Shown here: one piece after another, positions 1 through 9,780 of the stretch
How positions within the stretch are numbered: the first letter of the stretch is position 1
How the letters are laid out: the number at the start of each line of letters is the position of its first letter
Origin: Nitratiruptor tergarcus DSM 16512
GTDB lineage: Bacteria; Campylobacterota; Campylobacteria; Campylobacterales; Nitratiruptoraceae
Assembly (NCBI RefSeq): GCF_027946175.1
Contig: NZ_AP026671.1
Span: forward strand, 1,302,001-1,366,000
Reading direction: 5' to 3'
Length of the DNA: 64,000 nucleotides
Position numbers and translations under genes: made by a program
Notes under the pieces: generated by a model
What the model was told of the DNA's origin: nothing
Database searches by the model: none
The model's input: only the letters and a program-made list of their open reading frames with translations

Positions 1-293
1 TAGCCAGTCTCTTCTTCTACCTCTTCAATAGCTATCTGCTCCAAGCTTTTCTCTTTATCTACTATACCAGCACACAATTCATAACTAAACTCAAAGCCGT
101 GCTGCATATATAAAGCCGGCCGAAACTGCTTGACAAGCACAAATACATCTTTTTGTGGATGATAGAGCAATATAGCCACACTATCATGCGCTTTTACTGC
201 TTCCCACCGCTTTGTCTTTCCATTTTGTTCATAAACAATTTCAACTGGCTCTATAAATTTTGGATTCTTTAAAACTTTAATCTCTTTTATCAT
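1..293 (-). CDS. Nudix hydrolase, 3' end beyond the window
   Basis: Reading leftward from an ATG at 291-293, the frame stays open to base 1, giving 97 residues of an incomplete protein. A QFRPALY segment is followed by a Nudix-like box ending EEVEEETGY. The family hydrolyses nucleoside diphosphates linked to another moiety; QFRP-type sequence is typical of ADP-ribose or UDP-sugar pyrophosphatases such as NUDT14, so a sugar-nucleotide substrate is likely but unproven. The canonical RE of the Nudix box reads EE here, and the preceding conserved Glu is shifted by one. The start lies 1 bp past the mgtE stop, so the two are probably co-transcribed. Confidence 0.8.
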   Translation of the reverse strand, partial: MIKEIKVLKNPKFIEPVEIVYEQNGKTKRWEAVKAHDSVAILLYHPQKDVFVLVKQFRPALYMQHGFEFSYELCAGIVDKEKSLEQIAIEEVEEETG

Positions 294-294
294 C

Positions 295-1653
295 TTAGTG
301 TACCAACATAACTTTTGCAAGTCCCAAAAATGCAAAAAATCCCACAACATCTGTGACAGTTGTAAGTAATACACTACTCCCCACTGCAGGATCTTGCCCA
401 ACTTTTTTGAGAAACAGCGGAATAACTGCACCAAAAAATCCAGCTGCCAAAAGATTGATAATCATTGCAAGAGCAATGACAACACCTAAAAGATGATTAC
501 CAAACCATATCCATGCAATCGCCCCCATAATAACAGCAAAAATGAGTCCATTCAACAATGAGACAACAGTCTCCTTCATGAGTGCCTTTTTTGCGTTTTG
601 CCAGTCAATCTCTCCAAGGGCAAGTTTACGTACAACTACTGTGAGTGTTTGCGTTCCAGCATTCCCTCCCATAGAAGCTACTATTGGCATCAATACTGCA
701 AGAGCTACATATTTTTGGATCGTCTCATCAAAAAGCCCAATGACAAAAGAGGCAAGTATCGCAGTACCTAAGTTTATAAGAAGCCACCAAGCTCTCTTTT
801 TTGTTACCTCTTTAATATCCTCTTCCTCTTCTGCTTCCTCTTCAAGACCTGCAAGGTTATAGATCTGCTCTGTTGCTTGCTCTTCAATCAAGTCTATAAC
901 ATCATCCGATGTGATACGCCCTAGCAATCTTCCTTCATCATCAACTACTGCCACAACAGCCAAGTCATAATCTTCAAACTTCTTAATAAGTTCAGCCACA
1001 GGTTCATTTACATGCACAGTAATAGGTTCATACTTTTTTTCATGAATAATGTCTGCAAATTTGGCATTAAAATCGTAAAGAATAAGATCTTCTAAAGGAA
1101 TAATTGCTTTGAGTTTCTCATCTTTATCAACTACATATACCTGGTGAATATTTGACACTTCACCCTCAGCCTTAAGCTTTCTGAGTCTCTCAATTGCATC
1201 TTTTACCTTTTCATCTACATAGGCTTTAAATACCTCTGTTTGCATATATGCACCGGCGGTAGATTCATCATAAGAGCTGAGAGTCTCAATCTCTTCTTTA
1301 TACTCTTTATCGATATTTTGTAAGACTTTTTGCTCTAAATCACTATCGATATCTTCAATATCTTTGACTAAATCCACCGCATCATCACTATCAAGCTCTT
1401 CTACCGCTTTTGCGAGCTTTTTGACTGAAAGCTGCTCGATCGCTTCATCTTTAATCGATTCTGGAAGCTCTAAGAGTACTTCACCAAGCACCTCTTCTGG
1501 AAGTTTGCGTAAAATCGCAAAAAACTCCTCTTTATTTTCACTATAGAGATATTTGAGAAATGCTGCTATTTCAGAAGGGTGGAGAGTAATTTCACCGCTT
1601 TTGAGCTCTGTTTCTAAAATATGTCGAATTTTTAGTACCTCATCCTTTTGCAT
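295..1653 (-). CDS. mgtE: Magnesium transporter MgtE
   Basis: The 452-aa length is normal for MgtE. The first ~130 residues form the acidic helical N domain, followed by two CBS domains (about 137-260) and then five hydrophobic segments from about residue 285. The pore-region motif MGGNAGTQ is present near residue 330. MgtE is an inner-membrane Mg2+ channel that the cytoplasmic N and CBS domains close when Mg2+ is high. The 5' end overlaps the M23 peptidase stop by 14 bp and the 3' end is 1 bp from the Nudix gene, indicating one leftward transcript. Confidence 0.95.
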   Translation of the reverse strand: MQKDEVLKIRHILETELKSGEITLHPSEIAAFLKYLYSENKEEFFAILRKLPEEVLGEVLLELPESIKDEAIEQLSVKKLAKAVEELDSDDAVDLVKDIEDIDSDLEQKVLQNIDKEYKEEIETLSSYDESTAGAYMQTEVFKAYVDEKVKDAIERLRKLKAEGEVSNIHQVYVVDKDEKLKAIIPLEDLILYDFNAKFADIIHEKKYEPITVHVNEPVAELIKKFEDYDLAVVAVVDDEGRLLGRITSDDVIDLIEEQATEQIYNLAGLEEEAEEEEDIKEVTKKRAWWLLINLGTAILASFVIGLFDETIQKYVALAVLMPIVASMGGNAGTQTLTVVVRKLALGEIDWQNAKKALMKETVVSLLNGLIFAVIMGAIAWIWFGNHLLGVVIALAMIINLLAAGFFGAVIPLFLKKVGQDPAVGSSVLLTTVTDVVGFFAFLGLAKVMLVH

Positions 1654-2815
1654 TATCCCCTCCTTCTATACTTTTAAGCACTTCTAAAATTTTTGGTTTC
1701 TCTCTTTTTTGTACAAGCTCATTGAGTTCCTCTTTATATCTATTGACAATCTTTTTAAATTTTCTCAGCTCTTTGCCACTTAGCCTACTTTTGGTGATAC
1801 GTACCACTTTGAGAGGATTTATAGCTCTACCATTTTTATAGAGCCCAAAGTGCAGATGTGGTCCAGTACTCAGCCCCGTACTTCCCACATATCCAATAAT
1901 CTGTCCTTGCTTTACATATTTTCCAGCACGAATATTCCTGCGAAATTTTGATAGATGAGCATAGAGTGTTTTATACCCATCTCTATGGGCAATAATGATT
2001 ACATTGCCATATCCACCCTTACGCCCAGCAAACACTACTCTCCCGCTGCCAGCAGCCATCACAGGAGTTCCCCGCCTTGCTCCAAAATCCACACCAAGAT
2101 GCGCTCTATAGCGATGTAGTATTGGATGCCATCTACGAAGCGTAAAACGTGAAGTTATGCGTGCATGGCGCACAGGACGCTTGAGTAAAAAGCTCTCAAG
2201 CTCTTTACCATTTTGGTCATAATATCTTCCATTGTAATTAAAAACATAGTTTTTCTTTCCTCTTGTCTCTACTAAAGCAGCCTTAATCACAGGCATCCCA
2301 AAGAGCTCCCCTAGTCGCACTTTTTGCTCATAGATAATAGCCAGAGCATCATTTTTGCGAATCGAGTGAGAAAAATCGAGACTATTTTTAAAAGCTGCAA
2401 CAAATTCGTGCGCTAAACGTAGATTTTTTGTTGCTTTAAGGATCTCGCTGTAAGGGTTACTTTGGATTGCAAGACTGAATCTATCACGAAAATTTTGATA
2501 AAAAATTGGCAAAAACTCCAACTTATAGCTGGTATCATCTTTGTAGATATGGATCTGCAACTCTTCATTTATTGGAATGAGAAGATGTTTAATGGCACTG
2601 CTGTTGTTATCTTCGTTTACTACAAAATATTTTACACCAGCATGGATCTCATCTGCTAGCTCTTTATCTTCTCTATCAAGATTGTAGTACAAGCTCGCAT
2701 CGATCCCATGCTTGGCAAAAAAACTCAAAAGAGTCTCGCCCTTTTGCCAAATTGCCTCTTGTACAGTATCTGCTTGCAGTATCAATGCTATGAGCAATGC
2801 TAGCAAAATCCTCAT
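1640..2815 (-). CDS. M23 (LytM-type) peptidoglycan peptidase, Csd3-like
   Basis: This is a 391-aa exported protein with a short hydrophobic signal sequence at residues 1-15. The C-terminal LytM domain (about 225-345) has the zinc and catalytic residues H239-x3-D243, H287 and H320-L-H322 (GPHLHFG). The N-terminal region, with a GETLLSFFAKHG segment, resembles the Csd3/HdpA cell-shape peptidases of Helicobacter, which trim peptidoglycan crosslinks or stem peptides in the periplasm. The Csd3 assignment rests on overall architecture and length (about 400 aa) and is less certain than the M23 family. It is first in a leftward run with mgtE. Confidence 0.85.
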   Translation of the reverse strand: MRILLALLIALILQADTVQEAIWQKGETLLSFFAKHGIDASLYYNLDREDKELADEIHAGVKYFVVNEDNNSSAIKHLLIPINEELQIHIYKDDTSYKLEFLPIFYQNFRDRFSLAIQSNPYSEILKATKNLRLAHEFVAAFKNSLDFSHSIRKNDALAIIYEQKVRLGELFGMPVIKAALVETRGKKNYVFNYNGRYYDQNGKELESFLLKRPVRHARITSRFTLRRWHPILHRYRAHLGVDFGARRGTPVMAAGSGRVVFAGRKGGYGNVIIIAHRDGYKTLYAHLSKFRRNIRAGKYVKQGQIIGYVGSTGLSTGPHLHFGLYKNGRAINPLKVVRITKSRLSGKELRKFKKIVNRYKEELNELVQKREKPKILEVLKSIEGGDNAKG

Positions 2816-2959
2816 TGCAAAAAAATCCCTTATGATGATGTAAAAAGGGTTTAATTTTATCTAAAAAAGGCTTAATATAGAGATACTTTAGTTGCAATTG
2901 CTAGCTAGATTTTATAAAAGTTTGGTATTATTATACAAATTCATAAAAGGAGATCTCTT

Positions 2960-3643
2960 TTGATACGTATACTTTTTTTTGCTTTTACAGCTCTTGTTTT
3001 ATATGCACAAACCACTACACTTGTCAAAGTAGAGAAAAATCGAGGTATCATTGAGCCTGTGGCACTTCCAAAGGGCACGAGTGGGATTGTCGTTCACCAC
3101 TATGATAAAAATCATACAAGTATAGTTGCTCGCGCTATTCTTGAAAAGAGTAATCAGATCCGTTTTGAAGTCTTTGATGCACTAGCACAAGAGGCTCTTC
3201 CTAAACCAAAAACACTGCCAGCTTCTGGTGATGAAGTGATATTAGGATACCTCTACGATAGAGCTACTATTATCGCACCAAATCTTACTACCTATCAGCA
3301 AATAGCAAAAGAGGTGCAGGAGGAGATTCTCCATCCAGATCTTTTTGCAACAGAACTCTCAAAAGCCAAACATCCAGCACCAAGTTATGAAGATTTCAAA
3401 AATTTTTGCAATAAATATGCCCTTGCAAAAATTTATTTAGCTCTTAAAGATGAAGTAGCAATAGTTGATTGCTATAGCTTTGAAAAAATAGATGCATTAC
3501 CTCTACATAGCCGAAGTAAAAAAATCAAACTCCCTTTTTACTCAAGAATTAAGGAGATAGAGACATCAATATTCGATTTTTTTGGAACAAAAGAGATTGA
3601 CAACTATTATAGCTACTATAAAAAACTGTTGGAGAAGAGATGA
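2960..3643 (+). CDS. Periplasmic protein with plasminogen-binding (PgbA) N-terminal domain
   Basis: The 227-aa product has a signal peptide (residues 1-16, cut after LYAQ). A basic-acidic region then begins LVKVEKNRGIIEPVALP, resembling the N-terminal domain named after Helicobacter PgbA/PgbB. In free-living Campylobacterota the role of this domain is unknown; plasminogen binding is not implied here. The start is TTG at 2960, preceded by AAAGGAGA at good spacing. It overlaps glcD by 4 bp (ATGA), so the two are translationally coupled. Confidence 0.75.
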   Translation: MIRILFFAFTALVLYAQTTTLVKVEKNRGIIEPVALPKGTSGIVVHHYDKNHTSIVARAILEKSNQIRFEVFDALAQEALPKPKTLPASGDEVILGYLYDRATIIAPNLTTYQQIAKEVQEEILHPDLFATELSKAKHPAPSYEDFKNFCNKYALAKIYLALKDEVAIVDCYSFEKIDALPLHSRSKKIKLPFYSRIKEIETSIFDFFGTKEIDNYYSYYKKLLEKR

Positions 3644-5016
3644 AAAAACATATCAAGGCACTGCAAAATCTTATAGGACAAGAAAATGTGAAAGCAGATA
3701 AACCCCATAGACTTGCCTACTCCTATGATGCTACGCGAGAGCATTTTGAGCCTGATGTTGTAGTTTTCCCAAAAGATGAGGAAGATGTAAGTAAAATTTT
3801 GCGCTACTGTAATGAGCATAAGATTCCAGTAGTGCCAAGAGGCGCTGGCAGCGGTTTTACAGGCGGGGCTCTTCCTGTAGGTGGTGGTGTTGTGCTAGCA
3901 GTTGAAAAATATATGAATAAAATTTTAGAGATTGATACCAAAAATATGGTAGCAGTAGTGCAACCTGGCGTCATCAATAAAGATCTCCAGCGTGAAGTAG
4001 AAAAGCATGGACTTTTCTATCCACCAGATCCTGCGAGCCAAGACTACTCAACTCTTGGAGGCAACGTGGCTGAAAATGCTGGAGGTATGCGCGCAGCAAA
4101 ATATGGTATCACCAAAGATTATGTTATGGCACTGCGTGCCGTTTTGCCAAATGGAGATATTATAAGAGCTGGTAAAAGAACAATCAAAGATGTAGCAGGC
4201 TATAACATTCCTGGTATTCTCATTGCTAGTGAAGGGACATTGGCAGTTATTACTGAAATCACCCTCAAACTCCTCTCCAAACCAAAACTTACTAAAACTG
4301 TCATGGGCGTTTTTCCTACAGTTACTGCAGCAATGAATGCCGTCTATAAATCTTTAGCAGGTGGTGCAAACCCTGTCGCAATGGAGTTTTTGGACAATCT
4401 CACAATCCGTGCAGTAGAAGAGAAGTTTCATAAAGGCTTGCCAGTAGAAGCTGGAGCAATCCTTATCAGTGATATCGACGGAAACGTGGAAGAGGAGATC
4501 GACTACCAAATAGGACTGCTTGAAAAATTTTTCAAACAGAATGGTGCAACTGAATTTCGCATAGCAAAAGATGAGAAAGAAGCAGCTGATATCTGGTTTG
4601 CAAGGCGCAATGCAAGCCAAAGTATCACTATCTATGGAAGTAAAAAAATAAACGAAGATGTTACAGTCCCTAGAAGTGAACTCCCACGCTATCTTGAAGA
4701 GGTTGAAAAAATTAGTAAAAAATACAACGTCAAAATCCCATGTTTTGGTCACACTGGTGATGGTAACGTGCATACTAATGTGATGGTTGATGGAAGCGAT
4801 CCAAAGCAAGTAGAGATTGGCTATAAAGCGATTGAAGAGATATTTCAAATGACTATTGATATTGGAGGTACTTTAAGCGGAGAGCACGGTATAGGACTGA
4901 GCAAAGCTCCTTTTATGAAGATGGCCTTTAGTGAAGCTGAGCTGGGTCTTTTTCGCCGCATCAAAGAGGCATTTGATCCCAATAATATTCTCAATCCTGG
5001 TAAGATGGGACTATAG
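3640..5016 (+). CDS. glcD: FAD-linked oxidase, GlcD-like (glycolate/D-lactate dehydrogenase family)
   Basis: The protein is 458 aa, the standard GlcD length. The N-terminal PCMH-type FAD-binding domain carries PRGAGSGFTGGALP (about residues 65-78) and PPDPAS, and the C-terminal domain has GHTGDGNVH and GEHGIGLSK. The family oxidises 2-hydroxy acids (glycolate, D-lactate) and passes electrons on, often through a GlcE/GlcF-type partner, but no such partner lies next to it. The true substrate cannot be read from sequence. It is coupled to the upstream PgbA-like gene. Confidence 0.85.
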   Translation: MKKHIKALQNLIGQENVKADKPHRLAYSYDATREHFEPDVVVFPKDEEDVSKILRYCNEHKIPVVPRGAGSGFTGGALPVGGGVVLAVEKYMNKILEIDTKNMVAVVQPGVINKDLQREVEKHGLFYPPDPASQDYSTLGGNVAENAGGMRAAKYGITKDYVMALRAVLPNGDIIRAGKRTIKDVAGYNIPGILIASEGTLAVITEITLKLLSKPKLTKTVMGVFPTVTAAMNAVYKSLAGGANPVAMEFLDNLTIRAVEEKFHKGLPVEAGAILISDIDGNVEEEIDYQIGLLEKFFKQNGATEFRIAKDEKEAADIWFARRNASQSITIYGSKKINEDVTVPRSELPRYLEEVEKISKKYNVKIPCFGHTGDGNVHTNVMVDGSDPKQVEIGYKAIEEIFQMTIDIGGTLSGEHGIGLSKAPFMKMAFSEAELGLFRRIKEAFDPNNILNPGKMGL

Positions 5017-5021
5017 CCCAT

Positions 5022-5046
5022 TTGAGAGTGCTTCTAGCACTCTCTC
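5022..5046 (+). other. Stem-loop after glcD
   Basis: GAGAGTGC at 5024-5031 and GCACTCTC at 5037-5044 form a perfect 8-bp stem with a 5-nt loop, 8 bases past the glcD stop. No T-run follows, so it is not a textbook intrinsic terminator; it could stabilise the upstream mRNA end. Confidence 0.5.
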
Positions 5047-5082
5047 AATAAAGCATTCTGCCCGTAGTAAAAAGGGAACTTC

Positions 5083-5907
5083 ATGATTCAAAAAAGCAAA
5101 AAATTTTTTCAATCACTTTATGATCCTGATATCACAATGTACGCCTCTTCTTTGAGTTTCCATACCATTTTTTCCATTATTCCACTCCTGCTTGTTTCAT
5201 TTTCTATCTTTATACGTTTGCCTAGTTTTGAAAAACACTATGGAAAAATCAAAGAGTTTATTTTCTCTAGCCTCATCCCAACACAGCAAGAAGCAATTAC
5301 CCAACATATCGATACTTTTTTGCAAAACAGCTCAAAGCTAGGCTTTATAGGATTTGTCTTTATTCTCTTTGCCTCAATTATGTTTTTTCAAAACTACGAA
5401 TATATTGTAAATAAAATATTCAAATCCAAACCACGCGGTTTTTGGAGCTCTTTGACAATTTACTGGACACTCATGACATTAGCCCCTATTGGATTAGCCC
5501 TTTCATTTTTTCTCTCTAGCAAACTCCAAGCGCTACTTAATAGTACCAGCTATACTAGTTGGATCGATTTTTTAACAATCTTTCCCTATCTTATTATCTG
5601 GATAATCTTCTTTCTTACATATAAAATCTCATCTACTGCTCTTATTAGTTTTAAGGCAGCTTTTGTATCTTCATTTATAGCTTCACTTATCTGGGATATC
5701 AGTAAAAATCTCTTTGTCTACTATGTCATACACAATAAAACATACGCGACAATTTATGGATCTTTTAGTGCAATCCTCTTTTTCTTTTTGTGGATCTATA
5801 TCTCTTGGATTATTTTTCTCTATGGACTCAAACTATGCTATTTGATAAACAAGAATCAGCCCCACAATCAAAGCAGCTCCCCAGATAAATGCACGCCTAT
5901 AAATTGA
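5083..5907 (+). CDS. YihY/BrkB-family inner-membrane protein
   Basis: The 274-aa protein has about six membrane segments and the family signatures SLSFHTIFSIIPLL near the N-terminus and YGSFSAILFFFLWIYISW near the C-terminus. The family was once called RNase BN, but that activity belongs to a different protein; its function is still unsettled. The last 75 bp overlap the 3' end of comEC on the other strand, a tail-to-tail overlap that encodes the hydrophilic tail of this protein. Confidence 0.85.
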   Translation: MIQKSKKFFQSLYDPDITMYASSLSFHTIFSIIPLLLVSFSIFIRLPSFEKHYGKIKEFIFSSLIPTQQEAITQHIDTFLQNSSKLGFIGFVFILFASIMFFQNYEYIVNKIFKSKPRGFWSSLTIYWTLMTLAPIGLALSFFLSSKLQALLNSTSYTSWIDFLTIFPYLIIWIIFFLTYKISSTALISFKAAFVSSFIASLIWDISKNLFVYYVIHNKTYATIYGSFSAILFFFLWIYISWIIFLYGLKLCYLINKNQPHNQSSSPDKCTPIN

Positions 5908-7074
5908 TAGTAGTGTTAACAAAAGAAAAAGAGCAGTTTGCCATAATGGTACATCAACTCTAAAAGATGTAACATCACTCTCTAAAAAATATAGCATCCA
6001 ATCCAAACTTCCTCCAATACCAATTATGTGCAACAATAGAGCCAAAGGATAGAAAACTGCAAAAGCCATACTAAGAAGTGGCGAGAGGAGCTGCAAAGGA
6101 GAAAACTGCCCAAAAATAGCTAAACTTAGAGGCAACATAAACCAAAATACCCAAAAATTGAGTGCTATAAAAAGTAGTAAAGGTGAACGAATTTTCACAT
6201 GATACAAAAAGAGATATATCATATAAACTCCACTCACAGAAAGCCAAAAACCGTAACTAAAAACAAACCTTGGAAAAAGTGCTAGGACAATGAGCACAAT
6301 CCAAAATAGCGTCTCAAAACTAAGAAGTTTTATATGCCTATCAAAAAGAATAAATCCCACTATCGCCATAATAAATGCTCGGGTTACTGATGGAAGATTG
6401 CCTAAAAGCAAAAAATAGCCACCAGCTACAAAGAGTGCTAAGAGTGTAGCAAAAGTGTAGATATTGCGATGAGGCAAAAATCGTTGCCATATACTGCGAA
6501 ATAAAAAGAGAAAAATTGTCACTACAATGGCAACAAGAAAACCAATATGAAAACCGCTAATTGCTACAAGATGACTTATACCAAAAGAGGAGAGTTTTTG
6601 CCTAGTATTGTAATCAAGAGATGTAGCTAAAAAGAGTGCTCCAAAAATCTCTTTTGCTATTTTTGAGCTATGCTGCCTTACTATAAGATCTTTTAGCTTC
6701 AAAAACCTATCTTTTGGCAAAACTGCGATAATATATGCTGGAATATAAAAATTGTGAAGAAACTCTATAAATGAGACACGCTTTTTAGATGAGAAAAGAA
6801 GAACTTTCACTTTTCTATCACGCAAATCGCGCAACTGCTCATAACTTGTCGTATAAAATGTAAATCCATCCAAACTTTGCAGTTTGAGCACCTGCTTTTT
6901 GCCTTTTGCATACTGGTTTTTCACAGTAGCAGTTGTAAAATAGCGCTTTTTGGAAAAGATCTCATTATACTGGCGATACTCCCAAAAAAGATTGAAGCAA
7001 AAAAGTAAAAATACGAGGAAAAAGGCGATGAGACGCTGGGAGACATTGGAAAAGAGAGGGGTAGCTGCAAGCAT
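5833..7074 (-). CDS. comEC: ComEC/Rec2-type DNA-uptake channel
   Basis: This is a polytopic membrane protein of 413 aa with the competence-domain signature HLVAISGFHIG. ComEC conducts single-stranded DNA across the inner membrane during transformation. It is shorter than the classical ~750-aa protein and lacks the C-terminal beta-lactamase-like domain, as is usual in this phylum. The ATG at 7072-7074 overlaps the dnaB stop (TGATG), so it is probably translated from the dnaB transcript. A TTG codon directly upstream would add one residue. Confidence 0.85.
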   Translation of the reverse strand: MLAATPLFSNVSQRLIAFFLVFLLFCFNLFWEYRQYNEIFSKKRYFTTATVKNQYAKGKKQVLKLQSLDGFTFYTTSYEQLRDLRDRKVKVLLFSSKKRVSFIEFLHNFYIPAYIIAVLPKDRFLKLKDLIVRQHSSKIAKEIFGALFLATSLDYNTRQKLSSFGISHLVAISGFHIGFLVAIVVTIFLFLFRSIWQRFLPHRNIYTFATLLALFVAGGYFLLLGNLPSVTRAFIMAIVGFILFDRHIKLLSFETLFWIVLIVLALFPRFVFSYGFWLSVSGVYMIYLFLYHVKIRSPLLLFIALNFWVFWFMLPLSLAIFGQFSPLQLLSPLLSMAFAVFYPLALLLHIIGIGGSLDWMLYFLESDVTSFRVDVPLWQTALFLLLTLLSIYRRAFIWGAALIVGLILVYQIA

Positions 7075-8492
7075 CAAACGATATTGTCTGGAATCTCTAT
7101 AGTACTTTCTCTAGTGTCATACTCTCTAATTGTCTCAGCAGCCTCCTCGGCAAATTTGACGTAATCTTTATGAAACCAGAGTTTTACTACCCCTGTAGGG
7201 CCATTTCTCTGTTTTCCGATGATGATTTCAGCCTCTTCTACCCTTTTTTCTTCTATTTTAATATCTAATAGCTCTCCTCTTGCCTGTGCCTCTTTCATCT
7301 TCTGCTTTGCCTCTTTGATTTTATACACATCATCACGATACACAAACAAAATCACATCTGCATCTTGCTCAATAGCACCAGACTCTCTTAAATCACTCAA
7401 CATTGGCCGTTTATCAACGCGGCTCTCAAGAGAACGATTCAGCTGTGAAAGGGCAATAATTGGAATTTGTAATTCTCTTGCAAGGAGTTTGAGACTTCTA
7501 CTAATTTCACTGATTTCTAAATGTCTATCTTTAGTTCCACTTCCGCTCATGAGCTGCATATAGTCAATAATTGCTAGCTCAATCTCAGGATGTTGAGATT
7601 TGAGCTTTCGCAGCTTTGCTCTTAATTGATGCACATTGAGATTACCTTCATCATCAATAAAAAGCTTTTTTTTCTCATAGTAATCACTCAATCTACTAAT
7701 CTCATTCCACTCAATATCATTGAGATTTGCAACACGCAGTCTTTGCAGTGGAATGGAAGCTTTTGCACTAAGCATTCTTAACATCAACTGCTCTGCTGGC
7801 ATTTCAAGAGAGAATATTACCACTCCTTTATTTTGATCGAGTACAGCTTGGGCTAAATTAAGAGCAAACGCAGTTTTTCCCATCGAAGGACGGGCTGCTA
7901 TGATGATAAGATCCCCTGGATTAAATCCCGCTGTCTTTATGTTAAGATCATGAAAACCTGTATCAAGACCAATGAGAATAGAGTTACCCTTCTCTTTCAT
8001 TCTTAAAAGATGTTGGAGGGTATCATACATTACCTCATCGGAGCTTTTGAAATCTTGTGAGCTTGTTTCTGTAGTAATTTTATAGAGTTTTGATTGGATT
8101 TCATCAATCACATCAGCTACAGGAAGATCCTGCTCAACTGTAACTTTTTTTATGTCAGTAGTGAGATGTACAAGCTCTCGCTTTAAAGCTTTCTCTTTGA
8201 TCTCTTTTACATAAGAGGCGGTGTTTGAGAGGGGATTTGCAGCTAAAATATCTAAAAATGCAGCTTCATCAAAGCTCTTTTGTAGCTCCAACTTCTCTTT
8301 GAGAAACTCTTCATCAATGGGTTGATCCTCATTTGCTAGAGCTAACATCGCTTCAAAGAGCTTTTGATGAAAAGGGTGATAAAAATCTTTCGGCTGTAAT
8401 ACTGATGCTACCTCTTCAAAGATTTTTGGATCAAAGAGAATAGAGCTTAATACCGCTCGCTCTATGTTGAGATTATACAGATGTGCTTCCAA
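7074..8492 (-). CDS. dnaB: Replicative DNA helicase DnaB
   Basis: The 472-aa hexameric helicase unwinds DNA at the replication fork. The N-terminal domain (about 1-110) begins YNLNIERAVLSSIL and the RecA-type C-terminal domain has Walker A ARPSMGKTA near residue 205, Walker B LAIIDYMQL and a DLRESGAIEQDAD motif. There is no intein. The start codon appears to be TTG at 8490-8492, preceded by GAGGT. It sits between ispG and comEC in a leftward cluster. Confidence 0.97.
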   Translation of the reverse strand: MEAHLYNLNIERAVLSSILFDPKIFEEVASVLQPKDFYHPFHQKLFEAMLALANEDQPIDEEFLKEKLELQKSFDEAAFLDILAANPLSNTASYVKEIKEKALKRELVHLTTDIKKVTVEQDLPVADVIDEIQSKLYKITTETSSQDFKSSDEVMYDTLQHLLRMKEKGNSILIGLDTGFHDLNIKTAGFNPGDLIIIAARPSMGKTAFALNLAQAVLDQNKGVVIFSLEMPAEQLMLRMLSAKASIPLQRLRVANLNDIEWNEISRLSDYYEKKKLFIDDEGNLNVHQLRAKLRKLKSQHPEIELAIIDYMQLMSGSGTKDRHLEISEISRSLKLLARELQIPIIALSQLNRSLESRVDKRPMLSDLRESGAIEQDADVILFVYRDDVYKIKEAKQKMKEAQARGELLDIKIEEKRVEEAEIIIGKQRNGPTGVVKLWFHKDYVKFAEEAAETIREYDTRESTIEIPDNIV

Positions 8493-8540
8493 TGCTACCT
8501 CTTTTTTATTTCATTATACTTCAAAAAAGTTAAATTCTCA

Positions 8541-9593
8541 TTACTCTTTTGCTGCTTTTTCTACTTCCTGAATAAACCTCTCAACCAGTTTTTCTTCAGG
8601 AAGTTTTGCCACAACCTCTCCCTTCACCATAATAAGGCCACTGCCTTTTCCATAGGCTATTGCAACGTCTGCATGCTTAGCCTCTCCAATAGCATTAACC
8701 ACACACCCCATTACTGATACATTAAGTGGCTTTTTGATATGTTTAATGCGTTTCTCTACTTCTGCAACTGCTTTAACAAGATTTGCTTCAATGCGGCCAC
8801 AAGTAGGACAACTAATAATATTTACACCCTCTTTTGATCTTCCAGCATCTTTTATAATAGCTCGACCAACCTCTATCTCTTTTTCTAATTCCCCTGTAAT
8901 AGATACCCGTATAGTATCACCTATACCATCAAGAAGTAAGGCTCCTATCCCAATAGCTGATTTAATGGTCGCATGAAAGACTGTTCCAGCCTCTGTAACA
9001 CCAAGATGAAAAGGGTATGGCACAAGTGGGCGCAGTTTTCTATATGCTTCGACTGTGCGCTCTACATCACTCGCTTTCATACTTACTTTAATATCTGTAA
9101 AATCGAGATCTTCTAGTAACTTTATGTGATAGAGAGCACTTTGCACCATAGCCTCACTTGTAGCACCATACTTTGCTTCTATCTCTTTTTCAAGGCTTCC
9201 TGCATTAACTCCTATGCGTATAGGAATATTTCTCTCTTTGCAGGCTTTCACAACCTCTTTAATGCGCTCTTTACTTCCTATATTGCCGGGATTAATACGA
9301 ATGCAATCTACAACTTCTGCTGCAATGAGAGCAAGGCGGTAGTTAAAATGGATATCTGCAACAAGAGGTAAGGAGATTTGTCGCTTAATCTCTTTGAGGG
9401 CTCTTGCATCCTCTTCTTCTGGAACCGCTACACGAACAATATCAGCCCCTGCAAAGTGTAGTCTTTTTATCTGCTCTACTGTTGCTTCTACATCAGCTGT
9501 GCGACTAAAGGTCATTGATTGCACAGAAATCGGAGCATCTCCTCCAATTGCTACATCACCAACGTAAATCTTTTTTGTAGGATAGCGCTGCAT
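8541..9593 (-). CDS. ispG: 4-hydroxy-3-methylbut-2-en-1-yl diphosphate synthase (flavodoxin/ferredoxin)
   Basis: The protein is 350 aa and converts MEcPP to HMBPP in the MEP isoprenoid pathway. The TIM-barrel part starts [19 protein letters not shown], and the C-terminal [4Fe-4S] domain supplies the cysteines of CPTCGR and [10 protein letters not shown]. The length matches the short bacterial IspG form. MiaA and the polyprenyltransferase nearby both use isoprenoid substrates, but they are not in the same operon. Confidence 0.97.
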   Translation of the reverse strand: MQRYPTKKIYVGDVAIGGDAPISVQSMTFSRTADVEATVEQIKRLHFAGADIVRVAVPEEEDARALKEIKRQISLPLVADIHFNYRLALIAAEVVDCIRINPGNIGSKERIKEVVKACKERNIPIRIGVNAGSLEKEIEAKYGATSEAMVQSALYHIKLLEDLDFTDIKVSMKASDVERTVEAYRKLRPLVPYPFHLGVTEAGTVFHATIKSAIGIGALLLDGIGDTIRVSITGELEKEIEVGRAIIKDAGRSKEGVNIISCPTCGRIEANLVKAVAEVEKRIKHIKKPLNVSVMGCVVNAIGEAKHADVAIAYGKGSGLIMVKGEVVAKLPEEKLVERFIQEVEKAAKE

Positions 9594-9662
9594 CTTTTCC
9601 TCATTCTTTTTTTGGCAATTATACAGAGCTTGAGGATTTTGTGCAAGTTTTTGGGGATATAG

Positions 9663-9739
9663 TGGCGCGCCCGCCAGGATTCGAACCTGGGGCCTTCAGA
9701 ACCGCAATCTGATGCTCTATCCAGCTGAGCTACGGGCGC
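9663..9739 (-). tRNA. tRNA-Arg (anticodon GCG), CCA encoded
   Basis: On the minus strand the cloverleaf has acceptor arms GCGCCCG/CGGGCGC. The anticodon stem TCAGA/TCTGA encloses loop TTGCGGT, giving anticodon GCG (codon CGC), and the T-loop is TTCGAAT. The CCA end is encoded (TGG at 9663-9665 on the plus strand). A TATAAT box lies 12 bp upstream of the 5' end, with TTTGCA 17 bp further up. Confidence 0.95.
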
Positions 9740-9751
9740 AAATTTTGTGGA

Positions 9752-9780
9752 ATTATATCATATAATAAAAAAAATGCAAA
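9752..9780. promoter_or_regulatory. Divergent promoter: palindromic double -10 box
   Basis: ATTATATCATATAAT at 9752-9766 is a perfect palindrome around a central C. Its left half is the -10 box (TATAAT on the minus strand) of tRNA-Arg, with a TTTGCA -35 (9775-9780) at 17 bp. Its right half is a TATAAT on the plus strand 25 bp before the phosphoribosyltransferase start. Confidence 0.6.

Noticed and set aside
5022-5046. Intrinsic terminator after glcD
   Set aside because: Good stem but no T-run, so recorded as a stem-loop only.
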